A DNA stretch of 64,000 nucleotides from Microbacterium hydrothermale (GCF_004854025.1 NZ_STGM01000001.1:186001-250000), one strand, 5' to 3'; numbered from the stretch's first letter, positions 34,084 to 42,974 are shown. Notes: generated from the sequence alone by a model not told the origin. A program made the numbers and translations.

Positions 34084-35316
34084 TCAGGCGGCGTCGCCCA
34101 CGAGCACGGCGGCGCCTTCGTCCGCGGCATCCGCGTGGCTGTGGTCCACGTGCGCGAGCAGGCGACGACCGGCCAGGATGCACACGGCCGAGATCGCGAC
34201 CGACACCGCGGCCATCACGTACGGCACGCCGGCGCCGTAGGCGTGCCAGAGCAGCGCCGCGAGCGGGGGAGCGACGGCACCGCCGAGGAAGCGCACCGCC
34301 GAGTAGGCCGACGACGCGACCGAGCGCGGCAGGTCGGTGGCCTCCATGACCGCCTCGGTCAGGGCGGTGTTCACGACGCCCAGCACCAGGCCGCCCACGA
34401 TGATGCACACGACGAGCGCTGCGGCCGACGACACGATGAACGCCGCGACGAGAAGGTCGAGCGCCAGCAGGGGCAGGGCGATCAGCAGCACGGTCGTCAG
34501 GCGCAGCCGGCGCAGGAGGATCGGAGCGACCCACACGCTCGTGATGGCGAGCCCGACGCCCCAGCCGAAGAACGTCAGACCGATGCCCATCGCCCCGAAC
34601 CCGAGGGGGAAGGGCGAGAACGCCAACAGTGTGAAGAAGCCGATGTTGTAGAACAGCGCGGTCGCCGCGAGGATCGCGAGCGCCGGGCGGCCGAGGGCCT
34701 TGAAGGGCGCGCTGAAGGGGAGCGGGTTGCGCGCGGACGCGGGTCCGCGCAGCAGCACGAGCACCGCGACGAACGCGATCGCCATGAGCGCCACGACGCC
34801 GAAGAACGGCCCGCGCCAGCTCACCTCGCCCAGGATGCCGCCGAGCAGCGGTCCCACGGCGATGCCGAGGCCCAGGGCCGCCTCGTACAGGATGATGGCC
34901 GCGGAGCTTCCGCCCGAGGCCGCGCCGACGATGGTGGCCAGGGCCGTGGAGATGAAGAGGGCGTTGCCCAGCCCCCACCCGGCGCGGAAGCCGATCACGG
35001 CATCGACGCTGCCGCTGATCGCGCACAGGAACGAGAACACCACGATGAGGCCGAGGCCCACCAGCAGCGTCGCCTTGGCGCCGATGCGGCTCGAGATCCA
35101 GCTCGTGACGAGCATCGCGAGGCCCGTCACCACGAGGTAGCTCGTGAAAAGCAGCTCGGTCTCGACCGGCGTCGCCTTCAGCGATTCGGCGATGGCGGGG
35201 AGGATCGGGTCGACCAGACCGATCCCCATGAACGCCACGACGCACGCGAACGCGACCGCCCACACTTGGGCGGGCTGTTTCCAGACACTGGGTGCTGATG
35301 CGGTACCGGTGCTCAC
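34084..35316 (-). CDS. MFS drug-efflux-type transporter
   Basis: A 410-residue, twelve-helix transporter with the loop WISSRIGAKATLLVG in the first half and a typical DHA1 layout. The N-terminus (MSTGTASAPSVWKQPAQVW) is short. Its start overlaps the end of marR by four bases (ATGA), so the pair is co-transcribed and translationally coupled, the usual arrangement for efflux pumps controlled by a MarR repressor. The substrate is unknown. Confidence 0.88.
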   Translation of the reverse strand: MSTGTASAPSVWKQPAQVWAVAFACVVAFMGIGLVDPILPAIAESLKATPVETELLFTSYLVVTGLAMLVTSWISSRIGAKATLLVGLGLIVVFSFLCAISGSVDAVIGFRAGWGLGNALFISTALATIVGAASGGSSAAIILYEAALGLGIAVGPLLGGILGEVSWRGPFFGVVALMAIAFVAVLVLLRGPASARNPLPFSAPFKALGRPALAILAATALFYNIGFFTLLAFSPFPLGFGAMGIGLTFFGWGVGLAITSVWVAPILLRRLRLTTVLLIALPLLALDLLVAAFIVSSAAALVVCIIVGGLVLGVVNTALTEAVMEATDLPRSVASSAYSAVRFLGGAVAPPLAALLWHAYGAGVPYVMAAVSVAISAVCILAGRRLLAHVDHSHADAADEGAAVLVGDAA

Positions 35317-35879
35317 CGGACGGCCTCCTTCTGCTTGTTCGGGGAAGTTCTGCGTGGTGCGGATGCGGATCCGGATGCCGTGGACACGGCCTCAACCGCT
35401 GCCGTCGGCGCATCCGCCGCCTCGGGCGTGCCCGGCGCGGTGGACGCTCCCGGGCGCAGGGGCGCCATGCCGACGCGCGACGACAGGGCCGACGCGGCGA
35501 CGCCGACCGCCTGCCACTCGTCGTCCGACAGGTCGGCGACGTGCGGAGAGAGCGCGGCGCGGAACTGCTCGTACCACCGCTCCAGCGCCTCGAGGCCCTG
35601 ATCGGTCGCGGCGACGACGCTCACGCGCGAGTCGCCGGGATGGGCGGCGCGCGCGACGAGTCCGGCGGCATCCATCTGGTGGACCAGTCGCGTCATGCCG
35701 GGCTGGCTGACGCGACTCAGCGTCGCGAGATCGCCCAGACGCTGGGGGCCGTGATCGCGCAGCAGCGTCAGGGTGCGCCACTGCGCGGCGGGAGCGTCGT
35801 TCTGCGTGTCGATCGCCGCGATGCGCGTCAGGGCGTGCACCGCGAGCAGGAGTCTCTGCAGGTCGTCGTCGCGGGTCAT
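35313..35879 (-). CDS. MarR family transcriptional regulator
   Basis: A 188-residue winged-helix protein. Helix-turn-helix: LGDLATLSRVSQPGMTRLVHQMDAAGLV, then the wing RAAHPGDSRVSVVAATDQG. Residues after about 145 form an Ala/Thr/Pro-rich tail that is not part of the fold. It probably represses its own operon with the MFS gene and is released by a small ligand. A candidate operator sits directly upstream. Confidence 0.88.
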   Translation of the reverse strand: MTRDDDLQRLLLAVHALTRIAAIDTQNDAPAAQWRTLTLLRDHGPQRLGDLATLSRVSQPGMTRLVHQMDAAGLVARAAHPGDSRVSVVAATDQGLEALERWYEQFRAALSPHVADLSDDEWQAVGVAASALSSRVGMAPLRPGASTAPGTPEAADAPTAAVEAVSTASGSASAPRRTSPNKQKEAVR

Positions 35880-35882
35880 GGG

Positions 35883-35920
35883 GATAAGTATACCCCTGTT
35901 ATATATCTAGGGTATCTATC
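35883..35920 (-). promoter_or_regulatory. Candidate MarR operator/promoter, AT-rich inverted repeat
   Basis: GATAAGTATACCC and GGGTATCTATC form an imperfect inverted repeat around TGTTATATATCTA, immediately upstream of the marR start. This is by far the most AT-rich spot in the region. Confidence 0.6.
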
Positions 35921-35936
35921 GGGCGGGGAAGTGCTC

Positions 35937-36074
35937 AGCCGCGCCGAGATCTGCGAGATCCTCGAGCTCGATGAGGCGCTCCCGGCGTGATCGTGATGCC
36001 CTACCGCGCCGCGATCCGCGAGATCTGAGAGATCCTCGAGGTCCGCGAGGCGCTCCCGTTGGGGCCGGGATGCC
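35937..36074 (-). repeat. Echoes of the IclR gene 3' end
   Basis: GATGCCCTACCGCGCCGCGA with the next bases CCGCG occurs at the gene end (36069-36094) and again at 35995-36020, 74 bases away, so RIAAR-stop is duplicated. A third, more diverged copy begins near 35937. The spacer carries GAGATCCTCGAG and GAGGCGCTCCCG in both units. Confidence 0.75.
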
Positions 36075-36908
36075 CTACCGCGCCGCGATCCGCGTCGACA
36101 GCTGGTGCGCGTGCGCAAGGAGGATGCGTCCGAGTTCCGCGAGGCGCTCGCCGCCGAAGCGGAACTCGACGCCCGTCAGGCTCAACGCCCACTGCGGGTC
36201 GCCCTCGCGCGTGAACACCGCGGCCCCCACTCCCCAGCTGCCCTCGACGATCAGCCCCGGATTGACCGCGTACCCGCGACCCTGGGTGTCGGCGATGCGT
36301 GCGCGCAGACGCGCGGGGGAGTGCGACGACCCCCACCTCTCGACGAGCTCCGGATGCCGCTCGAGATACGCGTCCACATCCTGGGGCGGCAGGAAGGCGA
36401 GGATCGCGAGCCCCGCCGAGGCCACCCCGAGCGGGAAGCGCACGCCCTCCGACAGCACGAACGAGCGGATCGGGAAGCTCCCGTCCTCGCGCACGAGGCA
36501 CACCGTCTCGTCGCCGCGCCGCACGGAGAGGAACGCACTCTCCTCCGTGCGCACGGCGAGCGAGCGCACGATGTCGCGGGCCGTGGCGGTGATGTCGAAC
36601 CGGGATGCCGCGACGCTCCCCATCAGATATAGCTCCGGTCCCGGCAGCCAATGCCCCGTCGCTTCGTCGCGGTCGACGAGTCCCTCGGCGCGCAGGGCGC
36701 TGAGCAGGCGGTGCGCGGTCGGGCGCGTGAGGCGGGCGTCGAGCGCGAGGTCGCCGACGGCGGCGCCCCCGTCTCCCGCGGCCGTGACAAGGCGGAGCAG
36801 GTGCGCCGCGCGGGCGATGGCCTGCGCTCCCGGGACGCCGCCGGAGGCCGCGGGGGAGGACTGTCGCGGGTCAGAGGGGGCGGGAGGGGGCGTGCGCGTG
36901 TCCACCAT
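36075..36908 (-). CDS. IclR family transcriptional regulator
   Basis: A 277-residue regulator. The N-terminal winged helix is VGDLALDARLTRPTAHRLLSALRAEGLV (after a disordered first 35 residues); the effector domain starts near LMGSVAASRFDITATARDIV and contains GVRFPLGVASAGLAILAFL, the ligand pocket region. It is divergent from the CoA-transferase/thiolase operon, as PcaR and similar regulators are, and is its likely regulator. I took the ATG at 36908; an open frame continues upstream through the promoter region. A perfect inverted repeat overlaps this start. Confidence 0.88.
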   Translation of the reverse strand: MVDTRTPPPAPSDPRQSSPAASGGVPGAQAIARAAHLLRLVTAAGDGGAAVGDLALDARLTRPTAHRLLSALRAEGLVDRDEATGHWLPGPELYLMGSVAASRFDITATARDIVRSLAVRTEESAFLSVRRGDETVCLVREDGSFPIRSFVLSEGVRFPLGVASAGLAILAFLPPQDVDAYLERHPELVERWGSSHSPARLRARIADTQGRGYAVNPGLIVEGSWGVGAAVFTREGDPQWALSLTGVEFRFGGERLAELGRILLAHAHQLSTRIAAR

Positions 36909-36938
36909 GTGGACGCTACGCCCGGTGGCATCCACATG
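36906..36938. promoter_or_regulatory. Candidate IclR operator CATGTGGA-N17-TCCACATG
   Basis: Perfect eight-base arms separated by 17 bases, so half-site centres are 25 bases apart, between the divergent regulator and CoA-transferase genes. The left arm contains the regulator start codon, suggesting autorepression. Confidence 0.6.
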
Positions 36939-37008
36939 ACAAGACGCGGCTCGCGCCCGGACGCACCCGGGACGCACGGTGGGAGGACGCTGTTACGAAG
37001 GAGTCCGC

Positions 37009-37836
37009 GTGATCGACAAGACCTGGCCCTCGCCCGCCGAGGCCGTCGCCGACATCCCCGACGGAGCCTCGCTCGCCGTCGGCGGGTTCGGCCTCTCGGG
37101 CAACCCCATCGCCCTCATCGAGGCGCTGCTCGCCCAGGGCACGCGCGACCTCTCCGTGGTCTCGAACAACTGCGGCGTCGACGACTGGGGGCTCGGAATC
37201 CTGCTGGGAGCGCACCGCATCCGCAAGATGACCTCGTCGTACGTCGGCGAGAACAAGGAGTTCGAGCGGCAGTTCCTCTCCGGCGAGCTCGAACTGGAAC
37301 TCACTCCGCAGGGGACCCTCGCCGAGAAGCTCCGTGCCGGAGGATCGGGGATCGCCGCCTTCTACACGCAGACGGGCGTCGGCACGCAGGTCGCCGAGGG
37401 CGGACTTCCCCGCCGGTACGACGGCGCGGGGGGAGTGGCCGTGGCCTCTCCGGCGAAGGACGTGCGCACCTTCGACGTGCACGGGCAGCCGCGCGAGTTC
37501 GTGCTCGAGGAGGCCATCACCACCGACTTCTCGCTCGTCCACGCGTGGAAGGGCGACCGCCACGGCAACCTCGTCTTCCGCAAGGCGGCGCGCAGCTTCA
37601 ACCCGCTCGCCGCGATGGCCGGTCGGACCTGCATCGTGCAGGTCGAGCACCTCGTCGAGCCGGGGCAGATCGATCCGGATGCCGTTCACCTCCCTGGCGT
37701 GTACGTCCACCGCATCGTCGAGGTGGGCCCCGACATCACCAAGCGCATCGAGAAGCGCACGGTGCGCGAGCAGGTGACGGACCCGAGCACGACCACGGGC
37801 CCGGCGCGCACCGCCGCGACCGAGAAGGAGAACTGA
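37009..37836 (+). CDS. 3-oxoacid CoA-transferase subunit A
   Basis: A 275-residue alpha subunit. Family elements: [73 protein letters not shown] and VGTQVAEGG. With subunit B it moves CoA from succinyl-CoA to a 3-oxoacid (acetoacetate or 3-oxoadipate). The start is GTG with AAGGAG six bases upstream. The stop and the next ATG are one base apart, and the thiolase overlaps subunit B, so the three genes form one operon. Confidence 0.92.
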   Translation: MIDKTWPSPAEAVADIPDGASLAVGGFGLSGNPIALIEALLAQGTRDLSVVSNNCGVDDWGLGILLGAHRIRKMTSSYVGENKEFERQFLSGELELELTPQGTLAEKLRAGGSGIAAFYTQTGVGTQVAEGGLPRRYDGAGGVAVASPAKDVRTFDVHGQPREFVLEEAITTDFSLVHAWKGDRHGNLVFRKAARSFNPLAAMAGRTCIVQVEHLVEPGQIDPDAVHLPGVYVHRIVEVGPDITKRIEKRTVREQVTDPSTTTGPARTAATEKEN

Positions 37837-37837
37837 C

Positions 37838-38491
37838 ATGGCCCGCTCCCGTACCGAGATGGCGGCGCGCGCCGCTCAGGAACTCACCGACGGCGCCTAC
37901 GTGAACCTCGGCATCGGCCTCCCCACGCTCGTGCCGAACCACGTCCCCGAGGGCGTCACCGTCGTGCTGCAGTCCGAGAACGGCATCCTGGGCGTGGGTC
38001 CGTACCCCACCGACGACGCCGTGGATCCCGACCTCATCAACGCCGGCAAAGAGACCGTGACGACCCTGCCGGGGGCGGCATTCTTCGACTCCGCCCTGAG
38101 CTTCGGCATGATCCGCGGCGGCAAGATCGACGCCGCCATCCTCGGGGCCATGCAGGTGTCGGCATCCGGAGACCTGGCCAACTGGATGATCCCCGGGAAG
38201 ATGGTCAAGGGTCCCGGCGGTGCGATGGACCTCGTGCACGGAGCCGCGAGCGTCATCGTGCTCATGGAGCACGTCGCCAAGGACGGCTCGCCGAAGATCG
38301 TCGACGCCTGCTCCCTCCCGCTGACCGGGAAGGGGGTCGTCGACCGCATCATCACCGACCTCGCCGTCATCGATGTGACGGAGGATGGACTGGTGCTCGT
38401 CGAGACCGCCCCCGGGGTGAGCGTCGACGAGGTGCGCGAGGCCACCGAGCCCCCGCTGACGGTCCGACTCACCGAGGAGCAGAACGCATGA
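37838..38491 (+). CDS. 3-oxoacid CoA-transferase subunit B
   Basis: A 217-residue beta subunit. The catalytic Glu that forms the enzyme-CoA thioester is in [16 protein letters not shown]. Other family features are [17 protein letters not shown] and GAMDLVHGA. It pairs with the upstream subunit A. The last bases ATGA are shared with the thiolase start, indicating coupled translation. Confidence 0.93.
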   Translation: MARSRTEMAARAAQELTDGAYVNLGIGLPTLVPNHVPEGVTVVLQSENGILGVGPYPTDDAVDPDLINAGKETVTTLPGAAFFDSALSFGMIRGGKIDAAILGAMQVSASGDLANWMIPGKMVKGPGGAMDLVHGAASVIVLMEHVAKDGSPKIVDACSLPLTGKGVVDRIITDLAVIDVTEDGLVLVETAPGVSVDEVREATEPPLTVRLTEEQNA

Positions 38492-39675
38492 CCACCGAGA
38501 ACGACATCGTCATCGTCGCCGCCGCGCGCACGCCGCAGGGCCGGCTCAAGGGGCAGCTCGCTCCGCTCACCGCCGTGCAGCTGGGCGCCGCGGCCATCCG
38601 CGGGGCGCTCGAGCGCGGCGGCATCCCCGCCGACCGCGTCGACGCGGTGCTCGTCGGCCAGGTGCTGCAGGCGGGAGCCGGTCAGAACGCCGCCCGTCAG
38701 GCCGCGATCGAGGCCGGCATCGGCTGGGACGTGCACGCCGCGACCATCAACAAGGTGTGCCTGTCCGGGCTCACCGCCGTGATCGACGCGTCACGCATGC
38801 TGCGCGCCGGCGACGCCACCGTCGTCGTCGCGGCCGGCATGGAGTCGATGACCCGCGCTCCGCACCTGCTGATGAACTCGCGCGAGGGCTACGCCTACGG
38901 CTCTGTCGAGGTGCTCGACCACATGGCCTACGACGGCCTGACCGACGCCTACGACCGCGAGAGCATGGGCGCGTCCACCGAACGCGCGAACGCCCGGTAC
39001 GAGGTCACGCGCCAGGATCAGGATGCCGTCTCGGCCCGCTCCCACCAGCGCGCCGCCGCCGCGCAGGCCGCCGGGGTGTTCGACGCCGAGATCGTGCCGG
39101 TGGCCATCCCGCAGCGCAAGGGCGACCCCGTCGTCGTCCGCGCCGACGAGGGAATCCGCGCCGACACGACGGTCGAGACCCTCGCGAAGCTGCGCCCCGC
39201 CTTCGCGGAGGGCGGGTCGATCACCGCGGGCAACGCCTCGCAGATCTCCGACGGAGCCTCCGCGGTCGTCGTCACCACCCGCGCGGTCGCCGACGAGAAC
39301 GGCTGGGACGTGCTCGCCGTCGTCGGGGCGTCCGGCCAGGTCGCCGGCCCCGACAACTCCCTGCACGCCCAGCCCGCGCGGGCGATCGAGAAAGCCCTGC
39401 AGAAGCAGGGGATCGCGGCATCCGATCTCGATCTCGTCGAGATCAACGAGGCGTTCGGCGCGGTCGTGGCCCGGTCGCAGGCCGAACTCGGCCTCTCCGA
39501 CGAGGTAGTCAACCCGCACGGCGGGGGCATCGCGATCGGACACCCCATCGGCGCCTCGGGCAACCGCCTCGTCGTGCACGCCGTGCACGAACTCGTCCGC
39601 CGCGGCGGCGGGACGGCGGCGGTCGCCCTCTGCGGCGGCGGCGGTCAGGGCGACGCGCTCATCCTCACGCGCTGA
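38488..39675 (+). CDS. Thiolase (acetyl-CoA/3-oxoacyl-CoA C-acyltransferase)
   Basis: A 395-residue thiolase. The acyl-accepting Cys is in NKVCLSG (about residue 91), the His in [14 protein letters not shown], and the second Cys in [11 protein letters not shown]. Following CoA transfer, it cleaves acetoacetyl-CoA to two acetyl-CoA or 3-oxoadipyl-CoA to succinyl-CoA and acetyl-CoA. Without ring-cleavage genes nearby I cannot choose; the sequence looks closer to acetyl-CoA acetyltransferases. Last gene of the operon. Confidence 0.92.
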   Translation: MTTENDIVIVAAARTPQGRLKGQLAPLTAVQLGAAAIRGALERGGIPADRVDAVLVGQVLQAGAGQNAARQAAIEAGIGWDVHAATINKVCLSGLTAVIDASRMLRAGDATVVVAAGMESMTRAPHLLMNSREGYAYGSVEVLDHMAYDGLTDAYDRESMGASTERANARYEVTRQDQDAVSARSHQRAAAAQAAGVFDAEIVPVAIPQRKGDPVVVRADEGIRADTTVETLAKLRPAFAEGGSITAGNASQISDGASAVVVTTRAVADENGWDVLAVVGASGQVAGPDNSLHAQPARAIEKALQKQGIAASDLDLVEINEAFGAVVARSQAELGLSDEVVNPHGGGIAIGHPIGASGNRLVVHAVHELVRRGGGTAAVALCGGGGQGDALILTR

Positions 39676-39762
39676 CGCGCGCCGGCAGGCGGGCCGGTGC
39701 GGGCGGTGCGGCGGCGGGTCCGTGCGGGCGGTGCGGCGGTAGGCCGGTGCGGGCGGGGTGGG

Positions 39763-39860
39763 GTGCACAACTCCGGAGATTCGGTCTCGCCGGGTCCCGG
39801 CTTCCGCGGAATTCCGGGGTTGGGCCGTGCCGTGCTGCCGGTTCTTCCGGAGTTGTGCAC
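39763..39860. repeat. 98-bp palindromic element, copy 1
   Basis: GTGCACAACTCCGGA at the left end is the perfect inverse of the last 15 bases. The centre contains GATTCGGTCTCGCCGGG and GGAATTCCGGGGTTGGG. A near-identical element starts 175 bases further on. Flanking GGCCGGTGCGGGCGG motifs also repeat. This 517-base stretch between the thiolase gene and the next gene has no credible coding sequence. Confidence 0.85.
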
Positions 39861-39937
39861 GCTGTGCGGCGGTGACGGCGGCGGCGGGCCGGTGCGGGTT
39901 GGCCGGTCCGGCGGCAGGCAGGTGCGGGCGGGGTGGG

Positions 39938-40035
39938 GTGCACAACTCCGGAGATTCGGTCTCGCCGGGTTCCGGCTTCCGCGGGATTCCGGGGTTGGGC
40001 GGTGGCGTGCTGCCGGTTCTTCCGGAGTTGTGCAC
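39938..40035. repeat. 98-bp palindromic element, copy 2
   Basis: Same length, same 15-base perfect arms and nearly the same centre as the element at 39763. At 40062-40080 a lone right half (TCCTGAGTTGTGCAC) follows, the remnant of a third copy. Confidence 0.85.
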
Positions 40036-40144
40036 GCTGTGCGGCGGTGGAGTGCTGCCCATTTTTCCTGAGTTGTGCACGCCGCCCGCCGGCCCCCACC
40101 CGACCGCCGCACCCGCCGACACGTGTCGGCACCCCCACGAAGAC

Positions 40145-40180
40145 GACGGATGCCACGACCGTCCGGCCGTGGCATCCGTC
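40145..40180 (-). terminator. Hairpin built from an inverted pair of GGATGCC motifs
   Basis: GACGGATGCCACG is the exact inverse of CGTGGCATCCGTC (13-pair stem, ten-base loop). It lies 13 bases behind the stop of the small membrane protein gene, so it can serve as its terminator. Confidence 0.75.
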
Positions 40181-40192
40181 AAGATCTGCAGG

Positions 40193-40447
40193 TCAGCGCG
40201 CGAGGCGCTTCTTGAACAGCTTCTCCTGCTTCTTCGAGATGGGGGAGTCGCCCGCGATGACGCGGCCGCGGCGCGCGCGGCGGGTGTCGACGACGGCGCC
40301 GATCGCGAGAGCGAGCGTGATGCCCCAGCTCAGCCACGCGAGCGCCGTGCGCCACGTGAACGGCTCGTCGTTCTTGAGGCCGCGCAGGAGCGTGACGCCA
40401 CCGGTGATGGCGCTGAGGAGACCGGTTCCGAAGATGTACTGCCGCAT
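40193..40447 (-). CDS. Small membrane protein, two helices, unknown function
   Basis: An 84-residue protein: helix 1 about residues 4-22 (YIFGTGLLSAITGGVTLL), a short WRTA loop, helix 2 about 34-52 (ALAWLSWGITLALAIGAVV), then a highly basic C-terminus (DTRRARRGR...KKQEKLFKKRLAR). I do not recognise it. TAGGTT is exactly six bases before the ATG, which supports the start. Confidence 0.65.
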   Translation of the reverse strand: MRQYIFGTGLLSAITGGVTLLRGLKNDEPFTWRTALAWLSWGITLALAIGAVVDTRRARRGRVIAGDSPISKKQEKLFKKRLAR

Positions 40448-40508
40448 GCGCCCAACCTATCGAGGAGCGGGGGCGGATGCCGCTGCTTGACAGCGCGCCC
40501 CACCCCGC

Positions 40509-40574
40509 CGATAAACAGTTTCGGGCCGAGACACGCGGCAAGCCGCCGTGTCTCGGCACGCGCGGCGTTTATCG
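40509..40574. repeat. Large two-tier inverted repeat upstream of otsA
   Basis: Outer arms CGATAAAC and GTTTATCG are perfect inverses. The inner arms GCCGAGACACGCGGC and GCCGCCGTGTCTCGGC pair with a single bulged base around an AA turn. It sits between the divergent small membrane gene and otsA. Its AT-containing ends differ from the GTGCACAAC family. Confidence 0.75.
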
Positions 40575-40658
40575 AGGGATGGATCTGCGCGGGACGTCTA
40601 TCCCCCGTGCGGGTGGATCACCCGCTGTTAGCCTGAGGACGATCCCCGAGGAGGACCT

Positions 40659-42146
40659 GTGACCCAGGCCGATTTCGTCGTCGTCGCCAACCGGCTGCCC
40701 GTCGACCGCACCCCCGACGGTGAGGGCTGGCGACGCTCGCCCGGCGGTCTCGTCACCGCCCTCGAACCCGTGATGCGACGCGCCGAGGGGGCGTGGGTGG
40801 GCTGGGCCGGCCAGGCCGACACCACCGTCGAGCCCTTCGAGTTCGACGGCACGCACCTCGTTCCGGTCACGCTGTCGGGCTCCGACGTGGAGCTCTACTA
40901 CGAGGGCTTCTCGAACGACACCATCTGGCCGCTGTACCACGATGTGATCGCCGCGCCGACGTACAAGCGCGCCTGGTGGGACGCGTACGTCAAGGTCAAC
41001 CGGCGCTTCGCCGAGGCCGCGGCCGAGGTCGCCGCCGACGGTGGCATCGTGTGGGTGCAGGACTACCAGCTGCAGCTCGTGCCGAAGATGCTGCGCGAGC
41101 TGCGCCCCGACCTCACGATCGGGTACTTCCACCACATCCCGTTCCCCGCGTACGGGCTCTACGCGCAGCTGCCGTGGCGCAAGCAGGTGCTCGAGGGGCT
41201 CCTCGGCGCCGACGTCATCGGGTTCCAGCGCGTCGCCGACGCCGGCAACTTCGCCCGCGCCGTGCGCCGACAGCTGCGCTACGAGACCAAGGCCAGCGGC
41301 ATCCTGGTCCCCGAGGGCGAGACGACGCGCGTGGCCCTCGCCAAGGCGTTCCCGATCTCGATCGACGCGGAATCGTACATCGAGCTCGCGCAGAAGCCCG
41401 AGATCCAGCAGCGCGCGAAGGAGATCCGCGAGGGCCTCGGCAATCCCCGCAAGATCCTGCTCGGCGTCGACCGGCTCGACTACACCAAGGGGATCCGTCA
41501 CCGCCTGAAGGCCTGGGGTGAGCTGCTCGAAGACGGCCGTGCCACGGTCGAGGACGCCACCCTCGTGCAGGTCGCGAGCCCCAGCCGCGAACGCGTGGAG
41601 GCGTACGTGCAGCTGCGCGACGAGATCGAGATGACCGTCGGCCGCATCAACGGCGACCACGACACCACGACCCACACCGCGATCCGCTACCTGCACCAGT
41701 CGTACCCGCGCGAGGAGATGGTGGCCCTCTTCCTGGCCGCCGACATCATGCTCGTCACGGCGCTCCGCGACGGGATGAACCTCGTCGCGAAGGAGTACGT
41801 GGCCAGCCGCGTCGACAACCGCGGAGTTCTGCTGCTGAGCGAGTTCGCCGGAGCCGCCGACGAGATGGGCAGTGCGCTGCTGATCAACCCGCACGACATC
41901 GACGGCATGAAGGATGCCATCGTCCGCGCCCTCGAGATGCCCGCCGCCGAGCAGGGTCGCCGCATGCGGGCGCTGCGCAAGCGCGTGCGCGACCACGACG
42001 TCGAGGACTGGTCGGCGGACTTCCTCGAGGCCTTGTCGGTGTTCCACGAGAAGGCCTCCACCGCGGCGGCCGCCGCCGAGGTGACCCGTGACGACGACGG
42101 TTCCACCCCCGAGCGCGAGCCGATCGACGACACGGATGCCGGATGA
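40659..42146 (+). CDS. otsA: Trehalose-6-phosphate synthase
   Basis: A 495-residue GT20 glycosyltransferase that joins UDP-glucose (or another NDP-glucose) to glucose-6-phosphate. Hallmarks: FVVVANRLPVDR at the start, VWVQDYQLQLVPKMLRELRP, IGYFHHIPFPAYGLYAQLPWR, GVDRLDYTKGIRHRL and TALRDGMNLVAKEYVA. It starts at GTG with GAGGAGG six bases upstream. otsB follows; together they make trehalose, a stress protectant and, in actinobacteria, a cell-wall precursor. After about residue 470 is an acidic tail. Confidence 0.95.
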   Translation: MTQADFVVVANRLPVDRTPDGEGWRRSPGGLVTALEPVMRRAEGAWVGWAGQADTTVEPFEFDGTHLVPVTLSGSDVELYYEGFSNDTIWPLYHDVIAAPTYKRAWWDAYVKVNRRFAEAAAEVAADGGIVWVQDYQLQLVPKMLRELRPDLTIGYFHHIPFPAYGLYAQLPWRKQVLEGLLGADVIGFQRVADAGNFARAVRRQLRYETKASGILVPEGETTRVALAKAFPISIDAESYIELAQKPEIQQRAKEIREGLGNPRKILLGVDRLDYTKGIRHRLKAWGELLEDGRATVEDATLVQVASPSRERVEAYVQLRDEIEMTVGRINGDHDTTTHTAIRYLHQSYPREEMVALFLAADIMLVTALRDGMNLVAKEYVASRVDNRGVLLLSEFAGAADEMGSALLINPHDIDGMKDAIVRALEMPAAEQGRRMRALRKRVRDHDVEDWSADFLEALSVFHEKASTAAAAAEVTRDDDGSTPEREPIDDTDAG

Positions 42147-42194
42147 GCCGCGCCCACGCGACGGTTGTCGCCGGCGCAGAACAAAGGATGCCGC

Positions 42195-42974
42195 ATGACC
42201 GCCGCTGACGCCGCCGTCGAGGCCGTCGCCACCACCGCGACGCTGCTGATCGCGCTCGATTTCGACGGCACGCTCTCGCCGCTCGTCGACGAGCCGATGT
42301 CGGCACGCATGACCCCCGGCGCGCGCGCCGCGCTCGAGGAACTCGCCGCTCTCCCCGCGACGACGGTCGCTCTGGTGTCGGGACGCACGCTCGCCGACCT
42401 GCGCGTCATCGCCGAGCACGACGACGCCTCGCCGTGGTGGCTCATGGGTTCGCACGGCGCCGAGTCGTGGGAGCCGGGTTCCGGCGCCGCGGAATCCGAC
42501 GACGACGCCGACGACCGCGCCCTGCGCGATCGCCTCACGACCGAGATCCGCGACGCCGTCGCCGCCCTGCCGGGCGTCCGCGTGGAACCGAAGCAGTTCG
42601 GCCTCGGCCTGCACACGCGCACGGCGGATGCCGAGACCGCGCGCGCCGCGCGGGCGGCGACCGACGAGATCCTCGCCGCCGAGGCTCCCTCGTGGCGACG
42701 CCGCACCGGCCACGACATCCTCGAGTTCTCGTTCCGTCACGAGGGCAAGGACTCCGCCGTCGCGCACCTGCGCGAGCGTCTCGGGGCGAGCGCGGTGCTC
42801 TTCGCCGGCGACGACGTGACCGACGAGGACGCCCTGCGGTCGCTGCGGCCGGGTGATCTCGGCGTGCGCGTCGGCGGCGGCGACACGGCCGCGACGCTGC
42901 GCGTCGCCGACATCGACGCGTTCGTGGCGGTGCTGGAGCAGATCGCACGGCTGCGTCGCGCTCACACGCGCTGA
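42195..42974 (+). CDS. otsB: Trehalose-6-phosphate phosphatase
   Basis: A 259-residue HAD phosphatase. Nucleophile motif I is LIALDFDGTLSPLVDEP, motif II VSGRTL, and motif IV AGDDVTDEDAL. It removes phosphate from the otsA product. I chose the ATG at 42195 with AAAGG upstream; an earlier in-frame ATG would add ten poorly conserved residues. The 48-base gap and common strand indicate an operon with otsA. The 200 bases after it, up to ilvD, are plain GC-rich sequence with no gene. Confidence 0.94.
   Translation: MTAADAAVEAVATTATLLIALDFDGTLSPLVDEPMSARMTPGARAALEELAALPATTVALVSGRTLADLRVIAEHDDASPWWLMGSHGAESWEPGSGAAESDDDADDRALRDRLTTEIRDAVAALPGVRVEPKQFGLGLHTRTADAETARAARAATDEILAAEAPSWRRRTGHDILEFSFRHEGKDSAVAHLRERLGASAVLFAGDDVTDEDALRSLRPGDLGVRVGGGDTAATLRVADIDAFVAVLEQIARLRRAHTR

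Noticed and set aside
39645-40182. Open frames through the thiolase downstream region
   Set aside because: Their repeats reflect the DNA palindromes read in every frame; no protein-like conservation.
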